Origin: JALOAT01 sp041677345
GTDB lineage: Bacteria > Pseudomonadota > Gammaproteobacteria > Thiohalomonadales > Thiohalomonadaceae
DNA length: 8,379 bases
Direction: 5' to 3'
NCBI GenBank assembly: GCA_041677345.1
Contig: JBAYQE010000107.1
Span: 1 to 8,379 of the forward strand
Below are positions 1 to 6,015 of this stretch, one piece after another. The notes below the pieces were generated by a model. It searched no databases and was not told the origin of the DNA. It saw only the letters and a program-made list of their open reading frames with translations. Positions within the stretch are counted from its first letter, which is position 1. Every line of letters starts with the position of its first letter. Position numbers and translations under genes: made by a program.

Positions 1-72
1 AACTATTAATTGAACGTCCGATCTACCAATATCAACGCTACCCACACCGTTCCATTGCCGAATTCTCCTTAC

Positions 73-87
73 GTAACAGGCTGTTAC
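73..87. repeat. 15-bp perfect dyad
   Basis: GTAACAG, one central G, then CTGTTAC form a perfect 7-bp inverted repeat. The size and symmetry would suit an operator for a dimeric regulator, but no neighbouring gene start is visible, so function is unknown and chance is possible. Confidence 0.3.
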
Positions 88-315
88 CTGCCCTTGGCCA
101 TACCGCGAATATACGGCAATTTGACCATTCAACATAGATGAATGGCAAATCGCCATCTAATACGCGGCGCAGGCAGCAGTCGGCCAGGACTTTGTCTGCT
201 AATTCGGTAACTTAGCGGCCAAATGCGATGGTTGGCCGGGAGAAATCTTGCAGCTTGTGGCGGGGAGTTCAGCGGTCTTCACGCGCGGCGATCGGCATGA
301 CGTTGATGTGTGGGT

Positions 316-342
316 ACCAAGGAGCCTCGGCGGCTCGATGGT
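316..342 (-). terminator. Possible hemH terminator hairpin
   Basis: An imperfect hairpin lies 22 nt beyond the hemH stop. ACCA/TGGT form the outer stem, a 2x2 mismatch follows, and GAGCC/GGCTC close a 5-nt loop. There is no T-tract after it on the minus strand, so it is a weak candidate for intrinsic termination. It may instead be a 3'-end stabilising structure or chance. Confidence 0.22.
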
Positions 343-363
343 TCAAGTCGTCAAAACGCGTGA

Positions 364-1344
364 TTACAACGCGCGGCTCACAAGGTCGGCGAGTACGGCA
401 ATGTGGTCTTCGCGGTCGTTGAGGGCGGGGATGTAGCGGTAGGCCTTGCCGCCCGCATCCAGGAACAGCTTGCGGTTGGTCTGGCCCATTTCTTCGAGGG
501 TTTCCAGGCAGTCGGCGGAGAAGCCCGGGCAGACTACGTCCACGCTGGCGATACCTTCGCTGGCGAGTGCGGCGAGGGTTTCATCGGCATAGGGCTTGAG
601 CCATTCCTCGCGTCCGAAGCGCGACTGGAAAGCGACGCGCCAGCGCACTGGCGGAAGCTGGAGTTGTGCGGCAACCTGTTCCGCCGTGTGCAAGCATTGG
701 CCGTAGTACACGTCGCCTTCGCGGCGAAAACGCACCGGTGTACCGTGGAAGGAAAACAACAGCAGGTCACCCGGCGGCTGAGTAGCCCAGGTCTCGCGGA
801 CGGAAGCGGTCAAGGCGGCGATGTAGCCGGGGTGGTCGTGGTAGTCACCGATGATGTGCAGGTCGGGCACGAAGCGTCGCCGTTGCATGGCGTCGGCCAA
901 GGCATCGAAGGTGGAGCCGGTGGTGCTGCAGGAGTTCTGTGGATAGAGCGGCAGCACGATCAGGCGTTCGACGCCTGCGCCATCCAGTTCGCGCAAGGCG
1001 CTCGCGATGGAGGGGTTGCCGTAGCGCATGCCGAAGGCCACTGGGATATCCGTGCCTGTGCGTGCACGCAGTGCAGCGCTGAGCGCATCACGCTGGCGAC
1101 GGGTGATGGCGATGAGCGGCGAGCCGTTGTCGGTCCAGATGGCCTGATACAGATGCGCGGAACGCGCCGGCCGCGTACGCAGGATGATGCCGTGCAGGAC
1201 GGGCCACCACAGCGCCCGCGGCAGGTCCACGATGCGTCGGTCCCAGAGGAATTCCGCCAGATAGCGGCGCAACGCCGCCGGCGTGGGCGCGTCGGGGGAG
1301 CCGAGGTTGGTGATGAGGATGCCGGTGCGTGGATGGACGGACAT
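364..1344 (-). CDS. hemH: Ferrochelatase
   Basis: Inserts Fe2+ into protoporphyrin IX, the last step of protoheme synthesis. The protein is 326 residues from the chosen start, close to the usual ~320 for proteobacterial enzymes. Family motifs are visible. The N-terminus has GILITNLGSPDAPT. The FSFHGTP block holds the catalytic metal-binding histidine (residue 200). The QSRFGREEWLKPY block follows, then CPGFSADCLETLEE with its acidic pair. The reading frame stays open 29 codons further upstream, to 1431, but that extension lacks family character; the ATG at 1344 begins MSVHPRTGILITNLG, as family members do. No strong Shine-Dalgarno is seen before it. It follows the MoxR-VWA gene group in the same direction, separated by ~190 nt and a candidate terminator, so it probably has its own promoter, which I could not identify. 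No cysteine pattern for a [2Fe-2S] cluster is evident near the C-terminus. Confidence 0.97.
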   Translation of the reverse strand: MSVHPRTGILITNLGSPDAPTPAALRRYLAEFLWDRRIVDLPRALWWPVLHGIILRTRPARSAHLYQAIWTDNGSPLIAITRRQRDALSAALRARTGTDIPVAFGMRYGNPSIASALRELDGAGVERLIVLPLYPQNSCSTTGSTFDALADAMQRRRFVPDLHIIGDYHDHPGYIAALTASVRETWATQPPGDLLLFSFHGTPVRFRREGDVYYGQCLHTAEQVAAQLQLPPVRWRVAFQSRFGREEWLKPYADETLAALASEGIASVDVVCPGFSADCLETLEEMGQTNRKLFLDAGGKAYRYIPALNDREDHIAVLADLVSRAL

Positions 1345-1479
1345 GGGCTGTTCGGATGTGCAACGAACGCCCAAGCATACCCGATAGATCGTGTCGTGCG
1401 GGAGGGATTCAACGGAGCCGCAGTGGTGCAAGTTACGTTGAAGCGTCCAGTGCCGGCGTGACGAACGCGGCCCGAAGAA

Positions 1480-1502
1480 GTCACGTAGCTTCGCAACGTG
1501 AC
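1480..1502 (-). terminator. Candidate terminator after ORF182
   Basis: GTCACGT and ACGTGAC form a perfect 7-bp stem around a 9-nt loop; one A-T and one G-U pair can extend it outward. On the minus strand the loop contains GCGAAGC, a heptamer known to fold into an exceptionally stable mini-hairpin. The stem is followed by TTCTTC, a poor but T-biased tail. It sits 34 nt beyond the ORF182 stop, where the MoxR-VWA transcript would be expected to end, ahead of hemH. Confidence 0.4.
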
Positions 1503-1536
1503 CTACGACGGGTTTTCATGCGTTCATTGGCGGACG

Positions 1537-2085
1537 TCAGGTCCCGAGCAGACGGGTGCCGTTGACCTCGAAGCAGGCAAAGGGCTCACGCCCCCAATGG
1601 GTGACCTTGCGCAGGGTAAGCGACACGGGCTCTTCCGTGGCCACCTTCTGGATGGTGGACAGCACCAGATCGAGTCGTACCTTGTCGGGCGAGAAGTGGT
1701 GGCCCAGTTCAGCCAGGGCTTGGGGTTGGTTTCGGCGCACCCGCGGCAGGGTGTAGGCCAGGCATTGCGCCTGCTCGATCTGCACGTTGGAAAATACACG
1801 CGAAAGGCGGCGCCGCAACTCGCGGCGGGTAAAGTCGACAGAAAACTGCGCCACTTCGTCGATGAGTGTGATGAGGGCCGGGTCCACCCCGCCGGACTCG
1901 CGACGGAAGTAATCCAGGGCCGGAAAATAGCCGAGCCTGCACTTGTTCACCGCAGCACTCACCTGCGAGGCGAGGCTGTCACCCAGCACCCAAGGCAGAT
2001 AACCCATGTTCAACTCGATGAGGTCCTCCGGCACGGTGACGGTGAGCCCCAAGGCGACGCGGGTGATCTGCAGTGGTTGTCCCAT
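1537..2085 (-). CDS. Conserved-looking protein of unknown function (ORF182)
   Basis: I do not recognise this 182-residue protein. It has no signal peptide, no transmembrane segment and no metal-binding cysteine cluster. The middle (about residues 65-125) is rich in charged and helical residues, including an arginine-rich RRELRRRLSRVF segment. The C-terminal third looks like alternating strands (VRLDLVLSTIQKVATEEPVSLTLRKV) ending in FEVNGTRLLGT. Its start codon shares one base with the stop codon of the preceding gene (TGATG), which implies translational coupling. It is therefore the last member of the MoxR-VWA gene group, and a role as an accessory or adaptor subunit of that machine is inferred from position only. 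Codon use resembles its neighbours, so recent transfer is not suggested. A candidate terminator follows. Confidence 0.8.
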   Translation of the reverse strand: MGQPLQITRVALGLTVTVPEDLIELNMGYLPWVLGDSLASQVSAAVNKCRLGYFPALDYFRRESGGVDPALITLIDEVAQFSVDFTRRELRRRLSRVFSNVQIEQAQCLAYTLPRVRRNQPQALAELGHHFSPDKVRLDLVLSTIQKVATEEPVSLTLRKVTHWGREPFACFEVNGTRLLGT

Positions 2086-3200
2086 CAGCTGGCTCCGCGC
2101 AGAACCGCGATGCGTGCCTGTATGGCCTTTACCACCGGCTCGATACGCGTGCGCATCACCGAACCGACGGCATCCGAGCGAGCGAAAATATCGGTGACCG
2201 CCGACTCGCCCACTTCGGCGAGGAAAAGCATGGCTTCCACTTCCGCGCGCAGTGCCGGCACCGCGGCCAACAGCGGTTTGGCCACATCACCCGGATCGGC
2301 CAAGCGTGCAGCCGCGCGCTGCTCCATCGCCTGGATGCTGCGCAATCGCTCACCTTCACAGCGCAGGGCACGGAAATAGCCACCGAGGGCGTCGAGCAGG
2401 GCAACGACCACATCCTGGTCGGCCGGGCGGCGCAGCGCATCGGCGGCGACCTCCAGGAAGGTCTGGCCCACGCCATCGAGCAGTTTGTGGAGCAAGCCGG
2501 CCGCAGGACCATCCACGGCGGCGAGGGCCGCCGCGTGATCGGCCACATCCCGGCGGGCGGGCACCGGCTCGGGCAGGTCATCGGGCACGGCGCGGAGGAA
2601 TCCCACGCGATAAGTCGTCTTGTTGCGCCCTGCGTCCCACAGGCGCTGGCGGCGTTCCGGGGTAATGAGCCCCGGCTGGAGCACCAGCCGCACCGATTCG
2701 AGCATGTCGCGGTGCTCGGTCTCGAAGGGCAGGTATTCAATGAGGTACTCGGCCAGCACCGGACCCATCACGCCCTGCGCCACCCGTGGGTGCTCCAGCA
2801 TGCGTCGGGCATGCTCGGCCGAGGGGGCCGCCCACCAGGCGCGCCGTGCGAGGTCGTCAGTGAGGCTGGGTGAGCACACCACCGCCATGACGGCTTCGGG
2901 CTCGCCCAGGCGCAGCAGGCGATCGAGCTGGTCGTGATCGATCTGCCCCATGCGCGTCCAGCGCCGCAGGAACACCGGATAGCCGCCGGGCGAGTCGAGC
3001 ACGGCGCCCGACAGCAGCTCGCGCACGTAACCCAGGTATTTGTCACCGTTGCAGGTGGGATTGAGCTGAACCTTCAGCTCGCGCCCGGCCTGGAGTCCGT
3101 AGACGGCCATGGTGTTCTCATCGATGCGTACCGCTTCGGCGTTGGAGACAAGTACGTTCAGGCGCAAGCTGTCTTCGGCACTCAGATTCATCGTTATCAT
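2085..3200 (-). CDS. Helical protein of MoxR-VWA operon, possibly DsrS-like
   Basis: A 371-residue soluble protein with no signal peptide, membrane segment or catalytic motif that I can name. Most of it reads as alpha-helical, with repeated Leu/Ala-rich amphipathic stretches, particularly residues 95-180 and 225-370, suggesting a scaffold or helical-repeat fold. The N-terminus (SAEDSLRLNVLVSNAEAVRI) and the block SPGGYPVFLRRWTRMG resemble, from memory, proteins annotated as sulfur reduction protein DsrS in gammaproteobacteria. I cannot verify this, and no dsr genes are visible here. The ATG at 3200 follows the VWA gene's TGA with no gap, and a second ATG at 3191 (residue 4) is an equally good start. 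Neither has a Shine-Dalgarno, so expression probably depends on coupling to the upstream gene. The 3' end overlaps ORF182 by one base. Inferred role: partner or client adaptor of the MoxR-VWA pair. Confidence 0.87.
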   Translation of the reverse strand: MITMNLSAEDSLRLNVLVSNAEAVRIDENTMAVYGLQAGRELKVQLNPTCNGDKYLGYVRELLSGAVLDSPGGYPVFLRRWTRMGQIDHDQLDRLLRLGEPEAVMAVVCSPSLTDDLARRAWWAAPSAEHARRMLEHPRVAQGVMGPVLAEYLIEYLPFETEHRDMLESVRLVLQPGLITPERRQRLWDAGRNKTTYRVGFLRAVPDDLPEPVPARRDVADHAAALAAVDGPAAGLLHKLLDGVGQTFLEVAADALRRPADQDVVVALLDALGGYFRALRCEGERLRSIQAMEQRAAARLADPGDVAKPLLAAVPALRAEVEAMLFLAEVGESAVTDIFARSDAVGSVMRTRIEPVVKAIQARIAVLRGAS

Positions 3201-4436
3201 TCAGTTGAGCTGGATGCGCTGGCCCCACGGCACCCTGCCGCGGCCCTTGACCAGCCAGACCACCGGATACCCGGGCTCGCGCTCGGGAAACCGGCCTTCC
3301 GCATCCGTGAAATACACCAGCAGGTCCGGATGCTCGCCTGCCTTGTCGAGCCACTCGAACACGGGGCGGAAATCGGTACCGCCGCCGCCGCGGAATTCAC
3401 GCGGCAGCTTGAATTCCTCCCATGGCTGATAGTGCCATGGCCCATCCTGCGCCAGATCGGCATCGCAGGCGAACAGGGTTACGCGCGCGCGCACCTGCGC
3501 CTTGAGCGCATCCACTTCCGAGAGGAACTGGCGCATCTCGGCATCGGAAATGGAACCGCTGGTGTCCAGGGCCACCACCACGTTCACTTCGTGGCTGCGC
3601 AGGCTCGGCAGGATGGCTGAGCCTTCGCGGCGTGAAGGTCGCGAGTAATTGTAGTCATCGCGGGCGGTCGCGCTCATGAAGCGCGCCAGCAGTGCGCGCC
3701 AGGGCAGTTGCGGCTGCAACAGGTGATCCACCAGGCGTGCCAGCGGGCCGCTCAGTTTCCCCGCCTGCATGGCCTGCTGGGCGGCACCGGCGAGGCGCTG
3801 GCGCCATTGCACGGCCAGTTGCTCGCGCTCCTCGTGGGAGAGTGGTGCAGGCCGCTCCTCCCCACGCGCTTCGTCTTCGATTTCCCGGGGCTGTGGGCGC
3901 CCCCCGCCGCCCTTGCCTTCCTGCGGCTGACCGCCTTGTGGCGACTGGCCTTCACCGCCGCCACCATCACCACGCGTCCCCCCTTCGCTCTCGCCTTGGT
4001 CGTAGAGGTGGTCGTCCTGCGGCCTGAGCTCGTCGTGCTCGTCCAGGCAGGGATAGATCTCCTCCGCCGTCATGCCCTCGAATTCCTTCAGGGCCAAGGC
4101 ATCGGGCGTGGGTTGCAGACCGTCGGCCATGAGGATGGGATTAACCGCGAGGTCGCAGGCCACGTCCCAGCGTGTCTTCTGGCGATGTTGGCGCCGCGCG
4201 AAGTGTGACAACGCACAGTGCAGTGCCTCATGGGCCAGCACGAATTGGGTCTGCTCGACCGAAAGCGCGCTCATGTATTCCGGGTTGTAGTAAAACGCCC
4301 GCGCGTCCGTGGCCGTGGTGCGACACCACGGACCGGCCGCTTTCATGGGTAAGCGCAGCACCAGCGCACCCAGGAACGGCTTGTCCAGGATCAGGCGCGT
4401 GCGCGCGGCGGCGAGTTTGGTGTCGAGGTCGTTCAT
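3201..4436 (-). CDS. HExxH and VWA-domain protein (DUF2201-like)
   Basis: This 411-residue protein has two recognisable parts. Residues 1-140 carry a putative metallopeptidase-like domain with HEALH at 69-73, a perfect HExxH zinc-binding motif, followed by DVACDLAVNP at 91-100. Residues ~285-400 form a VWA-like domain with a MIDAS motif: DTSGS (291-295), T354/D355 in GGGTDF, and D378 in FTDAEG. Between them lies a low-complexity linker rich in Gly, Gln and acidic residues (about 138-200), then a helical segment. This layout matches the DUF2201 putative metallopeptidase plus VWA-like families. Partners of MoxR ATPases commonly carry such a VWA domain, which binds substrate through Mg2+. Whether the HExxH site cleaves anything is unknown. 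The conserved-looking N-terminus supports the ATG at 4436, yet no Shine-Dalgarno precedes it: a repeat element ends 14 nt upstream. The gene abuts the next one. Confidence 0.93.
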   Translation of the reverse strand: MNDLDTKLAAARTRLILDKPFLGALVLRLPMKAAGPWCRTTATDARAFYYNPEYMSALSVEQTQFVLAHEALHCALSHFARRQHRQKTRWDVACDLAVNPILMADGLQPTPDALALKEFEGMTAEEIYPCLDEHDELRPQDDHLYDQGESEGGTRGDGGGGEGQSPQGGQPQEGKGGGGRPQPREIEDEARGEERPAPLSHEEREQLAVQWRQRLAGAAQQAMQAGKLSGPLARLVDHLLQPQLPWRALLARFMSATARDDYNYSRPSRREGSAILPSLRSHEVNVVVALDTSGSISDAEMRQFLSEVDALKAQVRARVTLFACDADLAQDGPWHYQPWEEFKLPREFRGGGGTDFRPVFEWLDKAGEHPDLLVYFTDAEGRFPEREPGYPVVWLVKGRGRVPWGQRIQLN

Positions 4437-4450
4437 GGAGAAAACGGCCC

Positions 4451-4575
4451 AACGCAGAGGCGCAAAGAGCGCAAAGCACGCAAAGGATGCGCATACAAAC
4501 AGGAAGGTTCGGCGTTACCCCCTGAGAGGAGTTTCGTCACCTTTGCGACCTTGGCGTCCTTTGCGCCTTTGCGTT
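4451..4575. repeat. Inverted-repeat element 1 (CGCAAAGG type)
   Basis: Two 36-nt arms, at 4451-4486 and 4540-4575, face each other with 30 of 36 positions matching and a 53-nt spacer. Each arm begins AACGC at its outer end and is made of degenerate 9-nt units such as CGCAAAGGN. The element fills the gap between the MoxR and HExxH/VWA genes. Its right edge lies 11 nt after the MoxR stop and its left edge 14 nt before the VWA gene's ATG. Arms read in the antisense frame give an artefactual Leu-Cys-Val-Leu-Cys-Ala peptide. No target duplication is obvious. Dispersed repeats of this type occur in many bacterial genomes; the mechanism of spread is unknown to me. As RNA it would fold into a long hairpin within the operon message. 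Confidence 0.85.
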
Positions 4576-4586
4576 GAAATCGCCTC

Positions 4587-5630
4587 TCACGCATACAGCA
4601 TCACGTCGGCCACCGCTTTCGCCCAGGGGGAGAATTCGGGGACGTTGAAGATGGGTTGGCCGATGGCGCGGTGCATGTCGGAGACGAGCATGACACCCAT
4701 TTCGCGTTCGGGGAAACGGCCGGCGAAGTTGAGGATGGCACCGTACACGGTATTGGCGTCAGTCGTACCGCGCGCGCGGATGGCGCGGCCCACCAGGGCG
4801 GCGGCGATGGCGTATTGCAGGTCCACCTCGCGCGGGATGGGCACCGGCTCGCCCTGGAGGATGGCGTCGATATCCGGCAGCTTGTCCAGATGGCGCACGA
4901 AGGCGTCCAGTTCGATACCTGCGGCGGGGCCCACGCAGGCCTGCAGGGAGGACAGCAGCAGGTCGGGGCTGTCGCCGAATTTCTGCAGGGCGCGATGGGC
5001 GAATTCCCAGGAGCGCGGCGTGGGAAAGGCCATGGGGTTATGGGCCGGGTCGAAGTCGAACAGCAGTTCGGGACGGAAGCGCAGGAAGGCGATGATGCGC
5101 TCGTCGATGCCGGCCTCGTAGGCCCAGCTCACCCAATCGTCCAGGTGGGTCTCCACCTCGAAATGGGCGAAGCGGTTGGCCAGCGGCGCGGGCATGGCAT
5201 AGGTCACGCCGCGGTCACCCTGGCGGTTGCCGGCGGCGAAAATGGCCCAGCCCTCCGGCACCCGGTATTCGCCCAGGCGGCGATCGAGGATGAGCTGGTA
5301 GGCGGCGGCGGAGACGCTGGGCGGCGCCGAGGTGATCTCGTCCAGGAACAGGATGCCTTCGGGACCGTGGCGGCGGGCGTCCGGCAGCATGGCAGGCACG
5401 GCCCAGTCCACGCTGTCGCCGGTGCGAAACGGTATGCCGCGCAGGTCGGAAGGTTCCATCTGCGATAGGCGGATATCGATGACCGGCACGCCATGGTGCC
5501 GGCCCACCTGCGCCACGAGCTGCGATTTGCCCACACCCGGTGGCCCCCACAGCATCACTGGCGTGTGATGCCCCTCGCGGGTGCTCGTGAATTCACATTC
5601 CAGAACCTGGCTGATGTGTACCGGCCGCAT
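4587..5630 (-). CDS. MoxR-type AAA+ ATPase
   Basis: A 347-residue AAA+ ATPase of the MoxR group, which uses ATP hydrolysis to remodel or activate partner protein complexes together with VWA proteins. Motifs, numbered from the chosen start: Walker A GPPGVGKS at 29-36; Walker B ILFLDE at 93-98; sensor-1 Asn in FAAGN (135); arginine finger candidate in PLANRF (R153). The C-terminal lid region follows. The frame is open 17 codons further upstream, but the ATG at 5630 has a strong Shine-Dalgarno (GGGGGAGAG on the minus strand, 5634-5642) and gives MRPVHISQVLE, a typical short N-terminus before Walker A. It is first in the MoxR - HExxH/VWA - ORF371 - ORF182 group and is separated from the VWA gene by a 125-nt repeat element. 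The exact MoxR subfamily cannot be fixed by eye; the DUF2201-type partner argues against the CbbQ, NorQ and RavA classes. Confidence 0.94.
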   Translation of the reverse strand: MRPVHISQVLECEFTSTREGHHTPVMLWGPPGVGKSQLVAQVGRHHGVPVIDIRLSQMEPSDLRGIPFRTGDSVDWAVPAMLPDARRHGPEGILFLDEITSAPPSVSAAAYQLILDRRLGEYRVPEGWAIFAAGNRQGDRGVTYAMPAPLANRFAHFEVETHLDDWVSWAYEAGIDERIIAFLRFRPELLFDFDPAHNPMAFPTPRSWEFAHRALQKFGDSPDLLLSSLQACVGPAAGIELDAFVRHLDKLPDIDAILQGEPVPIPREVDLQYAIAAALVGRAIRARGTTDANTVYGAILNFAGRFPEREMGVMLVSDMHRAIGQPIFNVPEFSPWAKAVADVMLYA

Positions 5631-5633
5631 CGA

Positions 5634-5642
5634 CTCTCCCCC
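5634..5642 (-). promoter_or_regulatory. Shine-Dalgarno deciding the MoxR start
   Basis: The minus strand reads GGGGGAGAG, three nucleotides before the ATG at 5630 (its GGAG core ends five nucleotides before it). This favours that ATG over the in-frame ATG 51 nt upstream, which has no such site. Confidence 0.65.
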
Positions 5643-5767
5643 GATTCTTTTCACTATGGCCGGAGGGTCCCCCGGTCTCATGAAGCATACTCGCGAAATA
5701 CTTTATCAGTATCGTCGGGTTTGCTGAAGCGACCATTCGGGGGAGGGGTATGTGGCTGGAAGGGATA

Positions 5768-6005
5768 AACGCGGAGGACGCGGAGGCGCGGAGGGCGCGG
5801 AGAAAAGGCGTGTGTATAGGCGAAAACTACCGCCGTAGGAGCGGCCTCAGGCCGCGATTCGCTGCTGCGGATTAAAACCATCGCGGCCTGAGGCCGCTCC
5901 TACAAGGGGGAAGCGATTGCCCTCGGGGTTCCGACACGGCGCAATACCACCGCAAACCCACCTTGAGATCCCCCGCGTCCTCCGCGCCTCCGCGTCCTTC
6001 GCGTT
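5768..6005. repeat. Inverted-repeat element 2 (CGCGGAGG type)
   Basis: Two 36-nt arms, at 5768-5803 and 5970-6005, are inverted copies matching at 32 of 36 positions, with a 166-nt spacer. The arms begin AACGCG at the outer end and consist of 8- to 9-nt units of the form CGCGGAGGN, clearly related to element 1 with G replacing A in the unit core. The right edge lies 10 nt after the Nudix gene's stop codon, mirroring the placement of element 1 after the MoxR gene. The spacer holds a REP doublet (5835-5903). No coding sequence is supported between 5631 and 6015; short frames there are built from the repeats. No target-site duplication is evident. Confidence 0.85.
5835..5903. repeat. REP doublet (REPIN-like), perfect 24-bp arms
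   Basis: GTAGGAGCGGCCTCAGGCCGCGAT at 5835-5858 is repeated exactly in inverted orientation at 5880-5903, with a 21-nt loop. Each arm is itself a near-hairpin (GCGGCCT-C-AGGCCGC) headed by GTAG, the tetranucleotide typical of REP sequences mobilised by RAYT (TnpA-REP) transposases. Closely similar GTAGGAGCGGC repeats are abundant in pseudomonads and xanthomonads. Two inverted REPs make a REPIN, the unit thought to be moved. No RAYT gene lies in this window. The doublet is nested inside inverted-repeat element 2 and could act as a transcript-stabilising or attenuating hairpin between the Nudix and MoxR genes. Confidence 0.88.
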
Positions 6006-6015
6006 GCGACGCCGG

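Larger units (their letters stand above)
1..363. other. Gene-free left edge
   Basis: I find no gene here that I can support. The first ~240 bases are AT-richer than the rest of the window, and all six frames are broken by stops. The longest stretch without a stop is about 58 codons on the minus strand, roughly 212 down to 38; it has no convincing start or ribosome site and I do not recognise its translation. Small dyads are visible: GTAACAG-G-CTGTTAC at 73-87, CCATTC-N9-GAATGG at 125-145 and ATGGC-N5-GCCAT at 142-156. The stretch could be plain intergenic DNA, a decayed gene or a remnant of a mobile element; nothing seen decides between these. Confidence 0.6.

Noticed and set aside
1345..1431. 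Longer N-terminus for ferrochelatase starting at 1431
   Set aside because: The added 29 residues lack family similarity and would give an unusually long protein; the Met at 1344 starts exactly at the conserved region.
403..1461. A 352-codon plus-strand open frame opposite hemH
   Set aside because: It is antisense to a ferrochelatase with all family motifs. Long antisense frames are common in GC-rich coding DNA, and its translation is low-complexity with no domain.
1498..2873. Two long plus-strand frames (1498-2379 and 2073-2873) opposite ORF182 and ORF371
   Set aside because: They overlap each other and lie antisense to the coupled minus-strand genes. The minus-strand reading gives continuous operon structure with TGATG junctions, and the plus frames have no recognisable domain or ribosome site.
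4228..4494. Cys-rich peptide beginning MRILCVLCALCAS on the minus strand
   Set aside because: The Leu-Cys-Ala pattern is simply the CGCAAAGG repeat arm translated. The rest overlaps the HExxH/VWA gene in another frame.
4451..4575. CRISPR-like array, because of short repeated units
   Set aside because: The units are 9 nt, contiguous without spacers, degenerate, and arranged as two inverted arms; no cas genes are present.
4656..5468. A 270-codon plus-strand frame opposite the MoxR gene
   Set aside because: The minus strand carries complete Walker A, Walker B and sensor motifs; the plus frame is a His/Gly/Val-rich shadow.
5678..5881. A 67-codon minus-strand frame upstream of the MoxR gene
   Set aside because: Its central part (RPPRLRVLRV) is translated repeat-arm sequence and it ends within the REP doublet; there is no domain or convincing ribosome site.
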